The position numbers and the translations under genes are program-made. From Coffea arabica (taxonomy: Eukaryota > Streptophyta > Magnoliopsida > Gentianales > Rubiaceae): a stretch of DNA of 64,000 nucleotides. This document shows, piece after piece, positions 10,748 to 24,147 of the stretch. Numbering within the stretch: position 1 is the stretch's first letter; each line of letters opens with the position of its first letter. The stretch covers positions 868,001 through 932,000 of the forward strand of contig NC_092323.1 of NCBI RefSeq assembly GCF_036785885.1, in the 5' to 3' direction. The notes under the pieces were generated by a model. That model did not search any database, was not told the origin of the DNA, and worked only from the letters and a program-made list of their open reading frames with translations.

Positions 10748-12047
10748 AAATAGAGATATTCCAGTCCATTTTCTCAAGAGAAGTGGCGGAACAAACACAA
10801 ATGATCCCTCTCAATATCCATAAAAGGCAGGACAGGTTCGTTTGGAGGCATAGCAGCAGTGGAGATTACACCACCATGTCAGGATATGCTCAAGCCAAAT
10901 TAAAAATGAGCAAGAAGGCCAATAAGATGTAACCAAAATGAGGGATCCAGCGCAAGGAAGTATCATCCTACACTATGGCATCAAGTCTAGGATCTAAACA
11001 TAAAACATAAACTGAAGCACTTCCTATGGAAATGCCTTCATAACATACTACCTACAAATGAAGAAGTGTATAGAAGAACTGGCAAAGGGGACAAGTGGTG
11101 CAAATGCTGTGGCGAAAAGGTAGAAAACACCTTTTTTTTCAACTGTAAAGCTATAGAAGAGGCTTGGAAGACATTCCATATCAAATGGGATGGTATTCAA
11201 GAAAGCTCGTGGAATTTTTGGAAGTGGTGGGAAGCGTTACAGGGTGCTAGAAACAGAGTTAACGCCATCAGTCACATAAAAGCCACGACAAACTTCTTGT
11301 GGCAATTGTGGAAAGCAAGGAATGCCTGGAACTTCAACAAGGAAAGCACAAAAGGTAACCTGATCTCAAATAGAGTTCTAAAAGAATGGATGGAGTACAA
11401 ATAGATATGGGACTTTGAGAAAATTGAAAGAAAAAATGATGTTCCAGAATAACCAACGATGACCATCACAAAAGAACTTCAAGATCAACATACCACCCTA
11501 ATGTTCACGGGTGCAGCAATGGACAAAAAGATAAATAGAAGGGGATTGGGCATCGCAACAAAGAACCATAATAGAAAACTTGTCAAAACATGAGCAATCC
11601 CTACTGGAATGATGAAGGATGCTGCCATACTAGAAGATGAAGCAATCAGATCAGCCATGCTCAAAGCTCTGGAAGAAGGGTGGACATCTCTACTTATACA
11701 TTCAGATTGTAAAGGTCTAATGGATAGAATTAATCACATATGTTTTAGGCTATCTTTGTTAGATGTGTCGGTAGAGGATATTATACATCTTAGTCGATCT
11801 TTTTGGCGATGTTCCTTCATATTTATTGGAAGGGAATGTAATAGCACTAGTCATGATTTGATAAAATTTACCATCAACCTAATTGATGAAACAAGGTGGG
11901 AGCTAGACTTTCCTATGTGGCTTAGGACTGAAGCCTACAAAGATGTCCTGGCCGTGTGTCAGTAGTATGTATATGCTAGGAATATTGTAACCTTTCTGAC
12001 ATATATATTAAATGATGACCTTTTGACAAAAAAAAAATAGAGATATT
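10748..12047 (+). mobile_element. 5'-truncated LINE (L1-type plant, RNase H-bearing) with 13-bp target duplication
   Basis: The duplication AAATAGAGATATT is found at 10748-10760 and 12035-12047. Between them lies the 3' end of a non-LTR retrotransposon. Near 10820-10890 is the tail of the reverse-transcriptase frame (RFVWRHSSSGDYT type). At 11066-11404 is the zf-RVT zinc-binding domain (WCKCCGEKVENTFFFNCKAI, then FLWQLWKARNAWNF). At about 11500-11965 is a type-I RNase H domain (FTGAAMDKK, IHSDCKGLMDRI). The end is a short A-run at about 12028-12034. The copy lacks the 5' UTR, ORF1 and most of ORF2, as expected from incomplete reverse transcription. The surviving frame is interrupted a few times, with stops between the zinc-binding and RNase H parts. 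The target duplication is still exact, which suggests a fairly recent but inactive insertion. Confidence 0.88.
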
Positions 12048-13615
12048 TCACATGGAAATTTAAACTTTATATGTTTTGGATCAAAATTGCTGTGGCGCGG
12101 GGCAAACTGTATGCTACTTTCAACTTGGATTTATTCTACAAATATAATAGCACATTGTGTATTTTGATGAGTTACGGTTTATTAAAGTTGGGATCCCATT
12201 TGTAGTTGTAGGATTAAAAAATGAAATAAATTACTCGATACTTGAATCAAGGTCAATTTGATAAGAGTTCATTTGAGTTTGATTCGTAAATTAGTCAAAT
12301 AAAGTTTGAATAGTATTTTATGCTTAATAAATTTTAAACTCAGCTTGAGTTTTATTTGATTAGTATAAAATTAGATTATATATATAAAAATTTAAAATTA
12401 CTCGGACTTGACTCAAAATTTTTTTTTGAGTTTGGTTTGGTAAATAAATAAACAAAATCTCAAATTCATTAAAATAATAAAAAAAAAGCTCAAAACAAAT
12501 ATTTTTTTTAAGTATAATGACTTAAATTTGAGACATTTCATTTACACTTTATTTTTTGAACCACCCAATCCATTATTTTTCTAAGTTCGATTAAATTCAT
12601 TTATACCCCTAGACATCATAAAAAAACTGATGAACATTCTTAATTTTGAAAACTCTGACACATGTCTACAACGTAATATTTAAATTACTAACGCTCTTAA
12701 AAACTTACAAGGACAAAAGAATTTATATGCTTAGGGTTTGCTTGTCAGAACAAAAAAGCTCAGGATTAGAACATTAATTCTAGAGATTGTTTGGATAGGA
12801 GTTTATTTGATTGATTTATTTGAGATAATTATTATAACAATTTTTGTGATGTAATACACGTGAGATAAAAAAGGTAATTGAGATATGTAAAACTAATTAT
12901 TTTATTTCAAATCTTCTCAGTCCAAACACACCCCTAGAGTTCGTACATATTTGAAAAAAAATATGTACCTCTAGAGTTTGTACCATTATTTTTTTTTATT
13001 ATTTGAAAAAATTTATTTCAATTGCATCATAAGCAAGCTTTCCAACAATACTTTTATCTATTTAATTACTATTTTATCTCACATAAATCACATCATAAAA
13101 AGTATATAATGTCATTATAAATAGTTTTATGAATAATGGGTATTGAAATACCCTATTTTAGGTTGCCTTTTATTTGGAAATTTGTTTTTAAGTAGTATGT
13201 TTTTTCAACTACTGTTTTGCATTCTTTTGTGAAAGTATTGTATAGTTTTTTTTTATAAAAAATAAATTACTTCTGAAAACGCAATTTAAATGGAATCATC
13301 AGGTCCGTTCTTATTTGCAAAACAACTAAAAGGCAAGCTAAAATTATTTTCGTTTTATATTATTAGAGGTACTAAAATATCAACCTAATCTTCTAAATTG
13401 TAAACCGAATATCCAATCTGGGCCGGTCATTTTCAGGCTCTACTCGTAAATAGATCAATGCCGTCGATTTAGTTCCCGATTTGAAATTCCGCCCAGTGTC
13501 ACTGACACTCCAGTCCGACATGGCATAAAACCGTATTTTAAATCCGGAATTGAAGTCCGGAGTATAAATTCACAGTCCCGAAAAGGTGCACCCAGCACTA
13601 ATGCTCGAAGTGTGA
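12048..13615. other. AT-rich intergenic region with two recurrent-MITE copies
   Basis: A good copy of the recurrent element lies at about 12781-12935. Its ends are GATTGTTTGGATAGGAG and CTCAGTCCAAACACACCCC, and its core is TTTTTGTGATGTAATACACG. A partial inverted copy lies at about 13018-13130. The stretch 12234-12480 has repeated TTTGAGTTTGATT-like motifs similar to those at 34320-34750, probably old transposon debris. No gene is seen. Confidence 0.5.
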
Positions 13616-13715
13616 AATCGTTGAAAGCAGATAGCTAGAGAGAGAGGGAGAGAGAGAGAGTGAAGAGTGCAACTCGAACAGCTTCTCGGTTATCAAAGCG
13701 AGCTCAATAATCACC
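13616..13715 (+). other. Probable 5' UTR exon of the DEK gene
   Basis: A GA-rich leader (GAGAGAGAGGGAGAGAGAG at about 13637-13661) is followed by a good donor, ACC|GTGAGTTC, at 13715/13716. The coding start is 540 bp further on, so a 5'-UTR intron is likely. Two possible acceptors are GTGCGCAG (about 14005) and GAGCAAAG (about 14212); I cannot choose between them. Confidence 0.5.
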
Positions 13716-14253
13716 GTGAGTTCATTTTTCCCCTTTTCTTACTCGTAATTTGTGTTCAAATTTTAAGTATTTTGCTCGTTTTTCCTCTCAATTAGTTATT
13801 TGCCGGTATTTTTTGTGTAAAGTTGGGACTTTGTGCAGCTTAGGGTTTTTCGGTAACTCAATTTGGGAAATTTGTTAATTTTTGATGATATTGTTACTTC
13901 ATTAGTGAAATTTTGAGCTTTTTCTTTGTGTTTGTATTTAGTTACTGTCCTGTTGATACTGTAGATCTTGATTGGCTAATAATACGCGCTCTTTTTTGTG
14001 CGCAGATTGTACCTACAAATTTATTTTTTTAATGCATGCGCCTGTTAACTTTTCTGCAAAGTTTGTGCTGCATTTGTTATGAATTACTGCTTTTATGCCT
14101 TTTTTTCCCTTCTCCTTTTGTGTTTAACTCAATATTCTCCTCATTTGATTTTGTGCGTATGTGCTGTTTATTAATTAATTTTGTTGGTTTTTGCCCCTTG
14201 TTGAGCAAAGGCTGGATTTTTGGTTTGGAGTATTTGTTTGAAGTTTATTTGAA

Positions 14254-17200
14254 ATGGGAGAGGAAGATGCTGTGCCTGAGGTAGCAGAGGCCACAGCAAA
14301 TGGGGAAGCTGCTCCAGAGGAAAAGAGTGGAACAGGGGCAGAGAAGGTGGAAAAAGAAGAAGTAACTGAAATGGAAGAGGACAAGAAAGATGATGAGAAT
14401 GTTGAGGATCAGAAAATGGATGTAGACAAAGAAGGTGAAGAAACTGAAGAAAAGAAAGAAGAATTTGAGGGAGAAGAAAAAGAGGGCAAAGTGGAAGAAG
14501 GAAATGAAGAGAATAAGGGTGAGGAGGTGGAAGAGGATGCAGGCACTAAAGTGAATGAAGAGAATGAGGAGGAGAAGGTTGAAGCAGAAGTTGACGGATT
14601 GAAAGAGGAAAAGGAAAACTTGGAAGATGTTAAAGAGGATAGAGAAAGTGTTAAAGAGCAGAAAGGTTCAAAAAAGCGTTCAAAAAGAAAGCCCGTTTCT
14701 GGGGAAAAGGACAAAAGCAAGAAAAAGGAGGTGGAAAAGAAAAAGAAAGAGGAGCCAAAAACTCCTGCTGCTCCTGCAATTGAACGGCCTGTACGTGAAA
14801 GGAAATCTGTAGAGAGGCTGGTGGCAGCAATTGACAATGAAGGTGCCAAAGAATTCCGTATTGAAAAGGTTCTCATCCCCCTTTCCTGTTATTTCTGTGT
14901 TTTGTTGGCTTAGAGGGAAAAATACATTAGTTTTGTTTTTTAATTTACGTTCTTGCTTGGAGATTTACTTTGTGTTTTAATTGTTATCCAGGGTCATGGA
15001 ACTGCTCTAAAAGATATCCCTAATGGTATATTTCTAGACAATTTCTATTCTGCTTGCATTTGCAAATCTTTATTTTCAATAAACGTGCTTGTCATTTTCT
15101 TTCTAATGGGAGCAATATGCAACCCTTTAACCGGGCAAAAGATACTTGCCTGCTGTGATGCAACTATCTACTTCTAATTGGCCCATCAATCTAATTTCAT
15201 AGTCAGCTCCCTCTTTTTGGTTGTTGGATTATGTGGAATGTTGGTAGTAGCCCAAATCTAAATGAAATCTTACTGCTCCTAGTAAGTGCTGAACCATTGG
15301 TATGCCGGGAGAATATCTTAAATGCTATAAATTGCTTGTCTATGGTGGATTTATTGTCTCAACTATCACTCAATTTTGATATGTTTTATTTAAGCTTTTT
15401 TTTTTTTTAAAAGTTGTATGTAAACTGTTTTGTGTTTCCAATTGTAATGGATGTCTATCTGTTATCTACTACTTGGGTTCAAAGCATTTTTCTTTTTGGA
15501 ATTTTCTCGTCCTTGTCTATTTAGTCACATAGATGGATGCTTCTCCAAAATATGGATAAATGGTCTCTTTGTTATTGTGGTACAAGGAGTTTCAACATAG
15601 TTATCAGTCATGGTATATCGCTGCTCGACATGAGAGCATAGGGACAGTGTTGGGATGATTGGTTAGAACTTAACAATGAAACAGTTGCTTAAGCAAAGTT
15701 TGGTTATTGAAGAAAATACGCTGGCCATAGGTTAGTTACATCAGAAATTGGTAAAAGATTATTTGTAGGACTAAGGTTTTTGTCGTTGCCCTGGAGTGTG
15801 CAATTTTGAGAATCTTTACGAAGACTCTTTGCCTTCTAATTGACTTTGCCACAACAGACAATTCTCAAAAGTCTATACGCAGATCATTTTTTTCTTTGTA
15901 CTTTTAATGGGTGGAGTTACTGTTTGGTTTGTTTCTAACATTCTTGTAGGCATACGCTCAACAAACAGACTTTCTATGTAAATTATGTACCAATTTTCAG
16001 CAAAACTAGAGCATCCAGGAATATGTACCTGCCTGATATTGGTCTCCTATTTGGTGCTTTACAGCCACTCTAAGTGGTGGGTAGACAGGGGTACTAAGGC
16101 CCCATTTTTGGTTGTGGTTTGGTGAGCATCTTTCATAGAATTTAGGAGTAGAACTCTTGGCCATTCAAGCAGTTTTGGCATAAGCTTGAAATTGGTGCTT
16201 TTAGAGCAACTTTTATGTTCAAAAATAAAAAATTAACTTTAACAATTTTATTATAAATTTTGAACTAAATTAAGAGATAAATATGTTAGAAATTCAAAAA
16301 TATGTATTGTGAAATAGAAAAAGTACTTAGGCAAGTATGCATCCAAACAATATGATTTACCACTTAATAAGTACTTTGACAATAAGTTCTATTAATGAAG
16401 TGCTTCTTGATAAGTCATCGCAACCCCCAAATGGGCCCTAAGTATATCAATCTTGTAGTCAATGTTTTGATTCTAATTTGTGCCTAAAACTTTGTGCTAG
16501 GGAATGTGGAAGTTCAAATTTCAAATTTAGTAATATGAGTATTCTGAATGCTTGTGCTTTTCTTAGTAAAAAAATGTGTACTGCTATCTAGGCCAGTATT
16601 CATCTCAAAAGACGTGTTAACCTCCCTGCACAAAAGCCAAGTCTATACCACAGATACAAATTTTTATGAACTATGGCATTGTGCACTCTCCTCCTCTGGG
16701 TCTGAATGACAACATAGCTGCACCAGTGACAACCTATCCTTCCTCAATCCATCTAGGACGCCATCTGACTGATGCATAAATCAGACTGTCTTTAACAGCA
16801 CAACAAGAGTAAGAACCACAACAGCACTATTATGGAAGATCTTGACAGGCTTCATCTGCCTGGTCAAGAATTTGTGTCCTGTAGGCACTCAAAAGCTTAC
16901 TGGTTTATTTGATTTGATCAACCTCACTCTGTATGCAGCCACGCAAATGCTGCCTAATAACAATATCCTTTATTCCAAAAAAAGCCTTGTTGACATTGAC
17001 GAGGGTGTGGCCCCTGACCACTGGCTTCTTGTGGAAGGGGGAGGTCCTAAAATGATGACTTAAAGACTGATCTTGCAGCTTGTTGGCTGTGGCGCATTGT
17101 GCTTAGAAAGCAGCTGGAAGTGTGGAGGCAGCTGCTAGTTGCAATTACACTATGTCTGGATTTTGGTTCACTGGTTATTGGCATGAAAAGATGGCCAACA

Positions 17201-20200
17201 TGGGTTCTGAAATGGCTTTGATTCCCTTTAATGGAAATTGATGAATAGTTGTTTTAAATCTATCCCTGTATTTGGTTATTAGGAGGGATTTTTTTGTAGA
17301 AAATCGTAGAAAGGTCACTTTTACAGTTATTAATATATACTTTTCTGGTATGCCTGCTATGCAGCTGAAAAGAACAGTTGAATTTAAAGCCATTATCTAA
17401 ACCCTATTTTCTGTTCCAGTGGCATACAAATTAGCAAGGAAGAAGAGTGATGATACTTTCAAGTTGCTGCATACAATACTGTTTGGGAGGAGAGGAAAGG
17501 TGATGTTTCATAAATTGAATTTTGCATTATTTCTGTCTCTTGGTTTGGCTCATTTGATACCTTGCTTTGACAACTTTTCTCTGCTGCTTTAGTAAGTTGC
17601 GTGGATAATATCAGATACATCTGGGTGTCCATCTAAGTGTCATGGGATAGCTAATTTACTAACTCGAGTTTGGACACTTCCAGACCGACCGTGTCAATAG
17701 GAATCCAACCCCTCCAAATCCCCCCCCCCCCCCAAAAAAAAAAGCTTAATATTTGGGATGCATATCTTAACAGTTCTGCAAAACTATTACGTTTTATCCT
17801 ACACATATGGTAATCAGAGGACTGTGCTGTAGAGTAAAAAATTGTTGCAATTGTTGCAGTGGAATAAACTGTTTAGATTTCTAACTATATTTGTGATTGG
17901 AGCTAACATTTGTGTTGCTAATCATTTCCCAGCTGCAAATATATATACTGATTAGAGGTGGTTACTTGATAGCCTGGTAAATTTTCTGTGACTAACCTTT
18001 CGATTCTATAGTCCATAAAAGTGTTGTAAATCAATGGAATGGTCCTTTGGATGATTTATTACTAATTATCATTGTATTAAAAAGTGAAATTTGAGAATTT
18101 GAATTGATCTGATCAAAAATTGGTTTTTCCTCGCACATTTTCTGTGTTCACATCCTTTGCAAAATGTTCTCAAAAGAACCTTCTATATTGGTAAGGATTC
18201 CACATACACCCGCCCCTGAAAGCTATAAAGAGAGGAAATAGATATAGGATGAGCATTAGATATTATGAAATGTTTTATCAGGATACTGACTTGCTCAACC
18301 ACTTGATCACACTCTCTGTCATGCAACTTTTGATGATTACCTGCAACTACCTTGACATTATACATTATTGTGCATGTTGTGTTTGTTTCAGTTGACTACA
18401 ACTCTGTTGTTATGATTGTAATTTTTTTCTAGTGCAGGCAACTCAGATCAAGAGTAACATTTCACGGTTTTCTGGCTTTGTTTGGCATGATAATGAGGTA
18501 AGCAAACATAGTGTCACTTATTTCTTCTATTTCACATGATATGAAATCTTGAAGCATCTTAAATATGATTATACTTGCAGGAAAAACAAAAAATAAAAGT
18601 AAAAGAAAAGTTGGACAAGTGTGTGAAAGAGAAATTGTTGGAGATATGTGATGTGCTCGATATACCAGTTGTGAAGACTAATACAAGGAAGGTTTGTTTC
18701 TTTGTTTGTGTTGCTCTTTCTGTTGGAATCTTTTGCGAGTATTGTAATAGCAGTGCCCAAGATCTACAGAAGACATTTATTTCATTTTGAGAAGTACATC
18801 TGTTCTCATTTCAACTGCAACATCAATCATTTGGATATTTCTATTTGAAACGAGGTTCAATTCACTGACAATTCACTGATTCCAAGCACTCGGTCATAGT
18901 TTTTGTTTGGGTGCTATAATGAAGTTGCCTATGTTGCAAAATTTGTAATTTTAATGCATTGCATCTCTTATGCACAAGCTTCAATTTGATTGAATTCTTT
19001 GTACAGGAAGATATTGTTGTAAAGTTAATAGAATTTTTGGAGGCTCCTCATGCTACATCTGATGAGTTGCTTGCTGACAAGGAACTGGTTGGTTGCCTTG
19101 ACTTCCCCCCTAAAATTTTAACTCTAAAGAGGAACTTTTGTTTCTCTCATCAAGAGATGAGGATCGTAATTTTCTTTCCTGTTATGTTTCTCATCTTATA
19201 TCCTTTGTATGTTGATCAGTCAAGTAAAGGGAAGAAGCGAAAGAGGGTCAGTAAAGGTAGTGGATCTGCAACGGGAAGCACACCTTCAAAAAGCTCAGCT
19301 AAGGTATTGACTCTCTGGTATAAAGAGGAATGCTTCAGCTCTTGTTAGTTCTTGAAAAGTAGGAACAAGGTTCTACTTGTAACTGGTCTCTGGCTTAAGT
19401 TTCGCCACCTTGGTTTTGACATCTGTAATTCAAAGTTTCTGCCTTTAAATCACTTTTTAAGTAGCTGTACTGCAACCCATAATAAATTTTTGTTTGCTGT
19501 CAGAGTTGAGGTTGGGGACACTCGTTTTTTCCATGTTGGTCCAATACAAGCATGATATTTCTGCACAGGGTAAATTTATTGGGTTTGATAATAGTGGTTC
19601 ATGGATTTATTTCTGTTTAAATGCAGTTCTTTGGGGCAGCATAGGTATGCAGTAGTTATTCCTTTTAAGCGTTAGATTAATTAAAAAGATGATATTTGTT
19701 TTTAATGATGGCTTTCAAACATGGTATGGAGGCATACAATTGTCTTGTTTCTTTGCTTAGGCATTTCTTTACCAGTTGCTTAATTTGGGTTGGGTTCAAT
19801 TTTCGTGTTCACTGTTTTCTTCTTAGATTACTCGGGGCTCTTTTCACCATGTATAGTAGATTCTATCTCTACATTGATCTTAGATGCCTTCATTTGCATG
19901 TGGACAAATTCTAAACAAGTGACTGTAATTCTCTCCCAGTGTCTATGGCACACTCCTAAAAAACCAAGAAATAGAAAAACAAAAGGAAATAAGAGCTTAT
20001 TACCTCATATTCATTCTATTTTTTTTTTTTTGAAATACACATCAGAGTCGAAAAAAGACTGACACTGCATCTGAAAAAGGCGAGAAAAAGGATGTGTCTG
20101 AATCGGAAGACGAATCAGAAGAAGTAGAGGAAGAAGAAGAGGAACAGGAGGAAGCAGATGAGGAGGAGAATGCTAATGGTGTACCAGAAAAATCAGATGA

Positions 20201-21765
20201 TGAGTTGTCTGATCAAGCTGAAAGTGACAAGGAACATGAGTCTGAAGCTAATTCTGAGGAGGAAAAAGGAAAGGACAAGCATGGCTCTAAGAAGGCACCA
20301 ACAAAGGAGGACTCTGCAGGAAGCTCTAAGAGTAAAAGAGTTTCTACACCTAAAAAGTCGAGTCCACCATCCAAATCCACACCTTCCAAGACACCACCAA
20401 GTCGTTCGAAGGTCACTCAAAAAACCATTTCCAGCCCAAAGGTGTCCTCAAAGAAGAAGACAATGGAAGTAGATGCTAAGGAGAGGACCTCAACTGCCAA
20501 GAAATCTGCGTCCAAAGAGAGTACTGGTAAGACTCATATTTTGCCTTGTATGCATTTTTTAAAGTCAATGAATCCTATGAAGTCGTTTGTCTGGCGTGTG
20601 TGTAGTGTTGATATTACATGCACCTTGTGATTTAGTTAATATTGCCAAACTGCACTACCACCTTTATGTCATCTGTTTGGTGTACTCCCAAATTATGTTT
20701 CCATTATTGGCATCACCTACATGCTGAATTACCAAAGAAAAATTCACAAATTTCACGTTGAAGTTGAAAAATTACAATTTTCCCCTTCAAAATTTACATA
20801 TCTGGTTTTGTGGTTTTTTGGTCTCCTTGAAGGTAAAAAGGTTGACAAAGGGAGAGAAAAGCCTAAAGAAGAAAAATTGAAGCCGAGCGATGCTGCACTC
20901 AGAAAGGCGATTTGTGAAATTCTTAAAGAGGTTGACTTTAACACGGTGAGTATCTGATCTTCATCTACTCTTTTAGCTGCTGCCTTGGGGGTTTATTTTC
21001 GTGTAGCCGTTTGTGCTATTCCTCATTGATGCTTTGGCTCACTCTGTTTCATCTATCTGTTGCATCTGCAGGCTACGTTTACTGACATTTTGAAGCAACT
21101 TGGTATGGTTCCTTGTATTATAGTGTTCATTATTTTTAATTTGATGTCATCCTACATGCCCTTTTTGTTCATAGAATATTGGTACTAGGTTTATTTTCTT
21201 TTCTTTTCATTTATTTTTCTGAAAATTTGACTTCTGTGGGTGTGGGTGGGTGAATCAAGTAAGGTGGGAATTATTTGCAAATGCTAGTGTTCTTTAGCAT
21301 CCATTTGAAAACTGTCACTGATTTGGAGATTGCCCTTTGGTCATAACAAAATTGGGGGTGCAATCTGTAACTTGGCCTCTCCCTTGCTATTTGTATCTGT
21401 AGCTCCTGGATTTGATAGAACATCACAACTTAGGCCTTGGAGGGTGATGAGAATAACTGCACATGAACTCAATACTTACATAAACAAGTGTTTAAGTGTG
21501 ACTGTGGTAGATTCATTCTGCAAGACAGTTTAGGAAAAGATCCTTTCTTCAGTGAGGAGTTCTCTCTTTTTGGATGACCAAATTGGTATTCTCATTATTT
21601 TCAGCCAAGAAATTCAATACAGATCTCACGCCCAGAAAATCATCTATAAAGCTCATGATCCAGGATGAGCTTACAAAACTAGCTGATGAAGCAGATGATG
21701 AGGAAGACGAGGGTGATGCTGAAAAAGATGAAAGACAGCCTTCAAGCCAAGATGTTGTGGCCTGA
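14254..21765 (+). CDS. DEK: DEK domain-containing chromatin-associated protein, 616 aa
   Basis: Twelve coding exons: 14254-14868, 14992-15025, 17420-17499, 18438-18497, 18581-18691, 19007-19087, 19220-19303, 20046-20526, 20833-20945, 21072-21102, 21605-21765 (eleven listed segments; the twelfth exon is the probable UTR leader). All junctions are GT-AG and the frame is continuous. Residues 1-190 are extremely acidic and Lys/Glu-rich. A conserved block follows (PVRERKSVERLVAAI, EFRIEKGHGTALKDIPN, FKLLHTILFGRRGKATQIK, NISRFSGFVWHDNE, DVLDIPVVKTNTRKEDIVVK); this is the DEK/SAP-type DNA-binding core. Next come basic NLS-like (GKKRKRVSK) and Ser/Lys-rich linkers with a second acidic run. The DEK_C domain is at the end (PSDAALRKAICEILKEVDFN, ATFTDILKQL, MIQDELTKLADEADDEED). 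DEK proteins bind nucleosomes and change chromatin topology; Arabidopsis DEK3 affects stress responses. The layout and length fit the plant DEK family. The 2.4-kb second coding intron carries a MITE. Confidence 0.93.
16098..16438. mobile_element. Tourist-like (PIF/Harbinger) MITE in a DEK intron
   Basis: The left end reads GGCCCCATTTTTGGTTG and the reverse complement of the right end reads GGGCCCATTTGGGGGTTG. The target TAA is present at both sides (16095-16097 and 16439-16441). The element is 341 bp, AT-rich inside and without coding capacity. It sits in the intron between DEK coding exons 2 and 3, about 1 kb from the nearest exon. Confidence 0.78.
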
Positions 21766-24147
21766 GAATCTAGATAGGAAATGACCACAGAGATATAATG
21801 GTAAAGCCTTTTGTGACTGACGTTTTTCTTTCTTTGTAGTCTCGTGCTTCTGATTGTTAAGGTAGTTGTAATCTATTTTCTAGCGTTCATTTCACTGGCA
21901 AACTTGTGTATCCTGGGATCCCCCCATAGTTGCCTCCTTTGTATCTGCTTAAAATCGCACCCTGTTATGTACAACCCATACCATTGTAGGAGTTTTATTT
22001 TCTTTCTTGTTTCCATGGCCTTTTTTGGGCTAAATAACTGAACCTTAGTGGAGTATCAATAGATGTTTAACTGTGTTGTTGTGTGTCGGGAGCATCATGC
22101 TGGATTAACATCCGTACTCTGCGTTCATTACGCTTTGCCAATGCAACTACTCTCTATTCTGTTCTCCATGTTCTTCTTTAGGGAAGGTGGGTAGGTTGGG
22201 CGATCTCTGTTTCCAAGATTAGGATGTCGTATATCACATGCAAATTTATGACAAAAGTCTGAAGTTGAACCTCTCCAGGCTCTGGTCGGGACGATCTACT
22301 GAGCTGCGGCGTTCACTGGATTTCGACAAAGAATTCGCGAATTACTGTATTTTTTATTTTGTCGCTATGCTAAGTGTTATTTCTTCTCATTTTACCGCAG
22401 TATAGATGCTCTTGATTTACAAGGAGCGAGTCTTGTATTCCCTTTTTGGTTTTTGGTGATATGTCTGGCGTACCTTGCGGAATAGGTAATCGAAACCTGT
22501 GGAAGTGCACAATACGTGGAAAACAAATGAGTTAGAAATTGTGACGTAAACTCGGTGCTTTATCTCAATGTCTTGGTCAGCAGTGTGTTGTTATCATTTT
22601 GTTTTTAATTTTTAAGTTTAACAACTTTTCTCTAGCTGTTCAGTACTTGAGTTGCCCAGGACAAATGGATCCACCTTGTGGTTGTGGTAGTGGAGCACTC
22701 GGTAAAAAAAAAGTGTGTAGAATATGAGTGGATGGCATTGATACCATTGGTGATATAGGATCATAGGATTTGGTCGTTGGGTTGACCAAAGCAATTCCAA
22801 TTCTTGTTGGGGTGCATTTAAACAGTGTGGTCGCAACCGTAACGGTGCCTTCAACCGCAGGGATTACAAAAAAGTACATGAAGACCGGTGGCAGGATTGA
22901 ATTTCGTTGTTTTGATTCATCTTTCATGGGTTTTGGCTGCGCCGCTCAATCAATTTGAAGATTTGGAGATGGCTGAGATTTTACTCTCTTTCGTCCAAGG
23001 AGTTAACGAATTGTTTGAACTGTCTAACGCACCGGGGCCAGAGGAAATTGCTCCGATTCGATGCCACGTGTCTTGTAAATATAAAATATCTTCCATAGCT
23101 TTCATTGGATTAAGATAGATAGAGCGAAGACAGGAGAAGAAGATGAATTATCTTCTTTATGCCTGCCTAGTGGGCCGATCCACGTTCAAAATATTTTCTT
23201 TGTGCGTCGGTAAAAAAAAAAAGAAAGCAGAAAATCACCAAAAAATGCCCTCTCATCATTGTGGTGCCTCCCCGACTGGCAGTTGAAACTTGAAAGCTTA
23301 GCCACAATGACGTGGAAAGACCCATGATCATTCAATCTTTATCTGCTGACACTTGCCAAGCTCTCAAGGGTCCACTTGGTTCCCAGATTAACAAAATTGA
23401 AGGAAAAAAATGAAAGCACTTTGTACCGAGTGACTTTGCATCATGGGCACCCCCCCCCCCCGGGGGGCCTTTTCCTTTTATTGCTTCGCATGTGCGCGTT
23501 TAATGCAATCACTAACCACAACCGCAGCCAAAAGTTTACTAGTGTATGGTTTCAAAGCCCATCAGTTTGTACTAATTAAATAAATGGTAAGCAGCAGGTT
23601 AATCAGAGTCCATCCCCAAGAAAAAAGGGCATTGCAATTCTGATACCTAATGGGAAGAACAAAAGGAAGTTATTCATGTGATTTGATTCTTGTACTTCAT
23701 AACATCTCACTTGTATGCCAAGGAAGCAGAATAAGTCTCAAATAAGTAAAAATACTACGAGGGTAATAATCCATAACATCTTTTTTTTTTTTTGGGGGTT
23801 TGAGCACTGAAGGAAGTAATAAATCACAAACCACCTCACTCGTGTAGTCGTGTCGTGGCTCTCTCCAACTGAACTGCCTTAGTACTGCTGCTCTACATCA
23901 GTCTGACAAAACTTTCAAAGGCGCACGTCTAACCGAAAAAAACGAGAGATTTTACTCGAATCAAATCCTCATGTACATTCATACTACCAACATATTTCTT
24001 ATACATGTATAGGAACAATTCCTATATAATATTCCATTTTGAACATATATAGAAAATATTAAAACATTCCCAATTTCATTTCACCTGCTACTACTATTTG
24101 TCAATCATTCCCCGGCAAGGCAATGGCAATCTGCTACAGTGTATTGC
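21766..24147. other. DEK 3' UTR and intergenic region
   Basis: The DEK 3' UTR probably covers the first few hundred bases. An open stretch on both strands at about 22640-23110 (for instance LTKAIPILVGVHLNSVVATV on +) has an unusually coding-like texture, but I could not link it to a family or give it splice sites. A C-run (about 23450-23461) lies next to a G-run. The region up to 24120 is the 3' flank of the minus-strand NF-YB gene. Confidence 0.4.
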
